Shown in pieces: positions 62,693-64,000 of a DNA stretch of 64,000 nucleotides. The translations under genes and the position numbers were made by a program. The first letter of the stretch is position 1. Each line of letters begins with the position of its first letter. Origin of the DNA: Macondimonas sp045864775 (GTDB lineage: Bacteria > Pseudomonadota > Gammaproteobacteria > UBA5335); assembly GCA_045864775.1 (NCBI GenBank), contig BTVR01000002.1, positions 744,001 through 808,000 on the forward strand, given 5' to 3'. Below the pieces are notes generated by a model. It was not told where the DNA came from. It made no database searches and was given only the letters and a program-made list of their open reading frames with translations.

Positions 62693-63660
62693 TGGGGCCG
62701 ACGGCGGAGTTCGCCCTCATCGACCGCTATTTCGCCCGCACGGCCCGGCGCGCCGACACCGTGCTGGGCGTCGGCGACGATGCCGCCCTGCTCGCGGTTC
62801 CACCCGGCTCCTGGCTGGTGGCGACCACCGACACGATGGTTTGCGGCACACACTTCCTGCCTGGCGACGACCCGGCGGCGCTCGGCCACAAGTTGCTCGC
62901 CGTCAATTTGAGTGATCTCGCCGCCATGGGCGCCGATCCGGCCTGGTTCACGCTCAGCCTCACGCTGCCCACCGTCGAGCCCGACTGGCTCGACGCCTTT
63001 GCCGGCGGCCTGTTCGCGCTGGCCGATGCGGCCGGTATCGAACTCATCGGTGGCGATACCACGCGGGGACCGCTGAGCCTCACCGTGCAGGCGCTGGGCA
63101 CCGTGCCCACTGGGCTGGCGCTGCGCCGGGACGGCGCGCAGCTGGGCGACGGCGTCTATGTGTCGGGGACGGTGGGAGATGCCGCACTGGCGCTGGCGCT
63201 GCGCCTCGAGGGCGCTGCTGTGCCGGCCGAACTCGCGGTCCGGCTCGACCGGCCCACGCCTCGGCTCGCGCTCGGCCGCGCCCTGCGCGGACGCGCCAGT
63301 GCGGCCATCGACGTCTCCGACGGCCTGCTCGCCGACCTCACGCATCTGTGCGTGCGCAGCGGGGTTGGCGCTGAAATCCAACTGGAGGCGCTGCCCCGCT
63401 CCGCCGCTTTCGATGCCGCGGCGCGAGGCGCTCAGGACGCCGACAAACCCCTGTGTGGTGGGGATGATTACGAGCTTTGCTTCACCTTGCCCGTGGCGCA
63501 CGAAGCCGGACTCGCCGCGCTCGGCGTGGCGGCGGGTTGCGCCCTCACCCGCATCGGCCGGATCACGACCGAGCGCGGCGTGCGCTGCCGGGATGCAGCG
63601 GGCAATCTCGTGGCCCCAGCCCGGCCCGGCTTCGATCACTTCGCTGGCGTGGAACCATGA
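62692..63660 (+). CDS. thiL: Thiamine-monophosphate kinase
   Basis: A 322-residue kinase of the AIR-synthase fold that makes thiamine pyrophosphate. Motifs: GVGDDAALL, LGHKLLAVNLSDLAAMGADP, LIGGDTTRGPLSL and IDVSDGLLADLTHLC. The ATG overlaps the nusB stop, and its stop overlaps pgpA. Confidence 0.95.
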   Translation: MGPTAEFALIDRYFARTARRADTVLGVGDDAALLAVPPGSWLVATTDTMVCGTHFLPGDDPAALGHKLLAVNLSDLAAMGADPAWFTLSLTLPTVEPDWLDAFAGGLFALADAAGIELIGGDTTRGPLSLTVQALGTVPTGLALRRDGAQLGDGVYVSGTVGDAALALALRLEGAAVPAELAVRLDRPTPRLALGRALRGRASAAIDVSDGLLADLTHLCVRSGVGAEIQLEALPRSAAFDAAARGAQDADKPLCGGDDYELCFTLPVAHEAGLAALGVAAGCALTRIGRITTERGVRCRDAAGNLVAPARPGFDHFAGVEP

Positions 63661-64000
63661 TCGACACACCCAAATCGCATCGTCCGGATCGGTTGCCGTC
63701 CCTGTGGCGCCATCCAGCGCTCATGCTGGCCACGGGCCTCGGCAGCGGCCTCAGTCCCTGGGCACCGGGCACCTGCGGGACCGTGGTGGCGATGGGGATT
63801 TACCTCGCGGCCCTGCAATTCTTGCCGCTGTGGGCCTATGCGGTGTTTCTGGTGGCCGCATTCGGCCTCGGCGTGTGGGCCTGCGATCGGGCGGAACGGC
63901 TCACCGCGCTGCACGATCCGGGCATGCTGGTGGTGGACGAGTGGGTCGGCTACTGGCTCACGCTGTTGCCCGCGCTGGCGCAGGGTCACGCCGGCTGGAA
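63657..64000 (+). CDS. pgpA: Phosphatidylglycerophosphatase A (cut by window end)
   Basis: The N-terminal 114 residues are present. LATGLGSGLSPWAPGTCGTVV and VVDEWVGYWLTLLPAL are PgpA signatures, and hydrophobic segments lie between. PgpA dephosphorylates phosphatidylglycerol phosphate at the inner membrane. ATGA overlap with thiL. The C-terminal part lies beyond the window. Confidence 0.93.
   Translation, partial: MIDTPKSHRPDRLPSLWRHPALMLATGLGSGLSPWAPGTCGTVVAMGIYLAALQFLPLWAYAVFLVAAFGLGVWACDRAERLTALHDPGMLVVDEWVGYWLTLLPALAQGHAGW

Overview
The window is chromosomal DNA of a GC-rich proteobacterium. By eye most genes are about two-thirds G+C, with G/C at most third codon positions. The block glyA-nrdR-ribD-ribE-ribBA-type-ribH-nusB-thiL-pgpA, an mutY/yggX neighbourhood, guaBA, OmpW and an RfaH paralogue fit Gammaproteobacteria best; a betaproteobacterium is not excluded. 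I saw no rRNA, insertion sequence or CRISPR array. There is one tRNA gene (Phe).

Layout. (1) 0.1-5.1 kb: two half-size permeases, an OmpW porin with an FNR-like box, a CnoX-type thioredoxin and a large GH5 (endoglycoceramidase-like) hydrolase. (2) 5.1-5.7 kb: non-coding, AT-rich, with a cluster of short repeats. (3) 5.7-10.05 kb (minus): guaA, guaB, an NlpE-like lipoprotein and a small DNA-binding-like protein. (4) 10.4-30.4 kb (plus): a surface-polysaccharide locus. It opens with a MarR-type EPS-associated regulator and RfaH, then gmhA and a dTDP-rhamnose set (rfbA, rfbC, rfbD, rfbB) interrupted by a ParE-type toxin-antitoxin pair. A 349-bp leader with a 12-base match to the ops element follows. 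The next block makes and exports a CDP-linked sugar polymer: rfbF, rfbG, an RmlC-like epimerase, a C-methyltransferase, a DegT aminotransferase, an N-formyltransferase, a CmcI-like methyltransferase, a Wzx flippase, four glycosyltransferases and a GDP-sugar reductase.

(5) 30.4-32.4 kb: a small stress-type cluster (CsbD, BON, DUF1328) and a secreted 121-residue protein of unknown function behind a repeat-rich upstream region. (6) 32.6-43.3 kb (minus): a heavy-metal efflux cluster with a CDF transporter, a CzcI-like protein, CzcC, CzcB, CzcA, a P1B-4-type ATPase and an EamA transporter with a histidine-rich tail. (7) 43.5-45.8 kb (minus): a three-gene accessory operon (hypothetical protein, helix-turn-helix protein, TIGR04255-like protein) beside tRNA-Phe, with a perfect 17-bp palindrome just upstream. 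(8) 46-64 kb: housekeeping genes, namely yggX, an ABC-2 exporter, mutY, asmA, thrB, a dienelactone hydrolase with a cupin, dedA, ettA and the glyA-to-pgpA riboflavin/thiamine/lipid block, cut by the window end.

The strongest candidates for new biology are: (a) a likely RfaH/ops antitermination circuit contained in one locus; (b) a predicted CDP-sugar pathway combining C-methylation, 4-amination and N-formylation; (c) the TIGR04255/HTH/hypothetical operon at tRNA-Phe; (d) the histidine-tailed EamA transporter fused transcriptionally to a metal ATPase operon.
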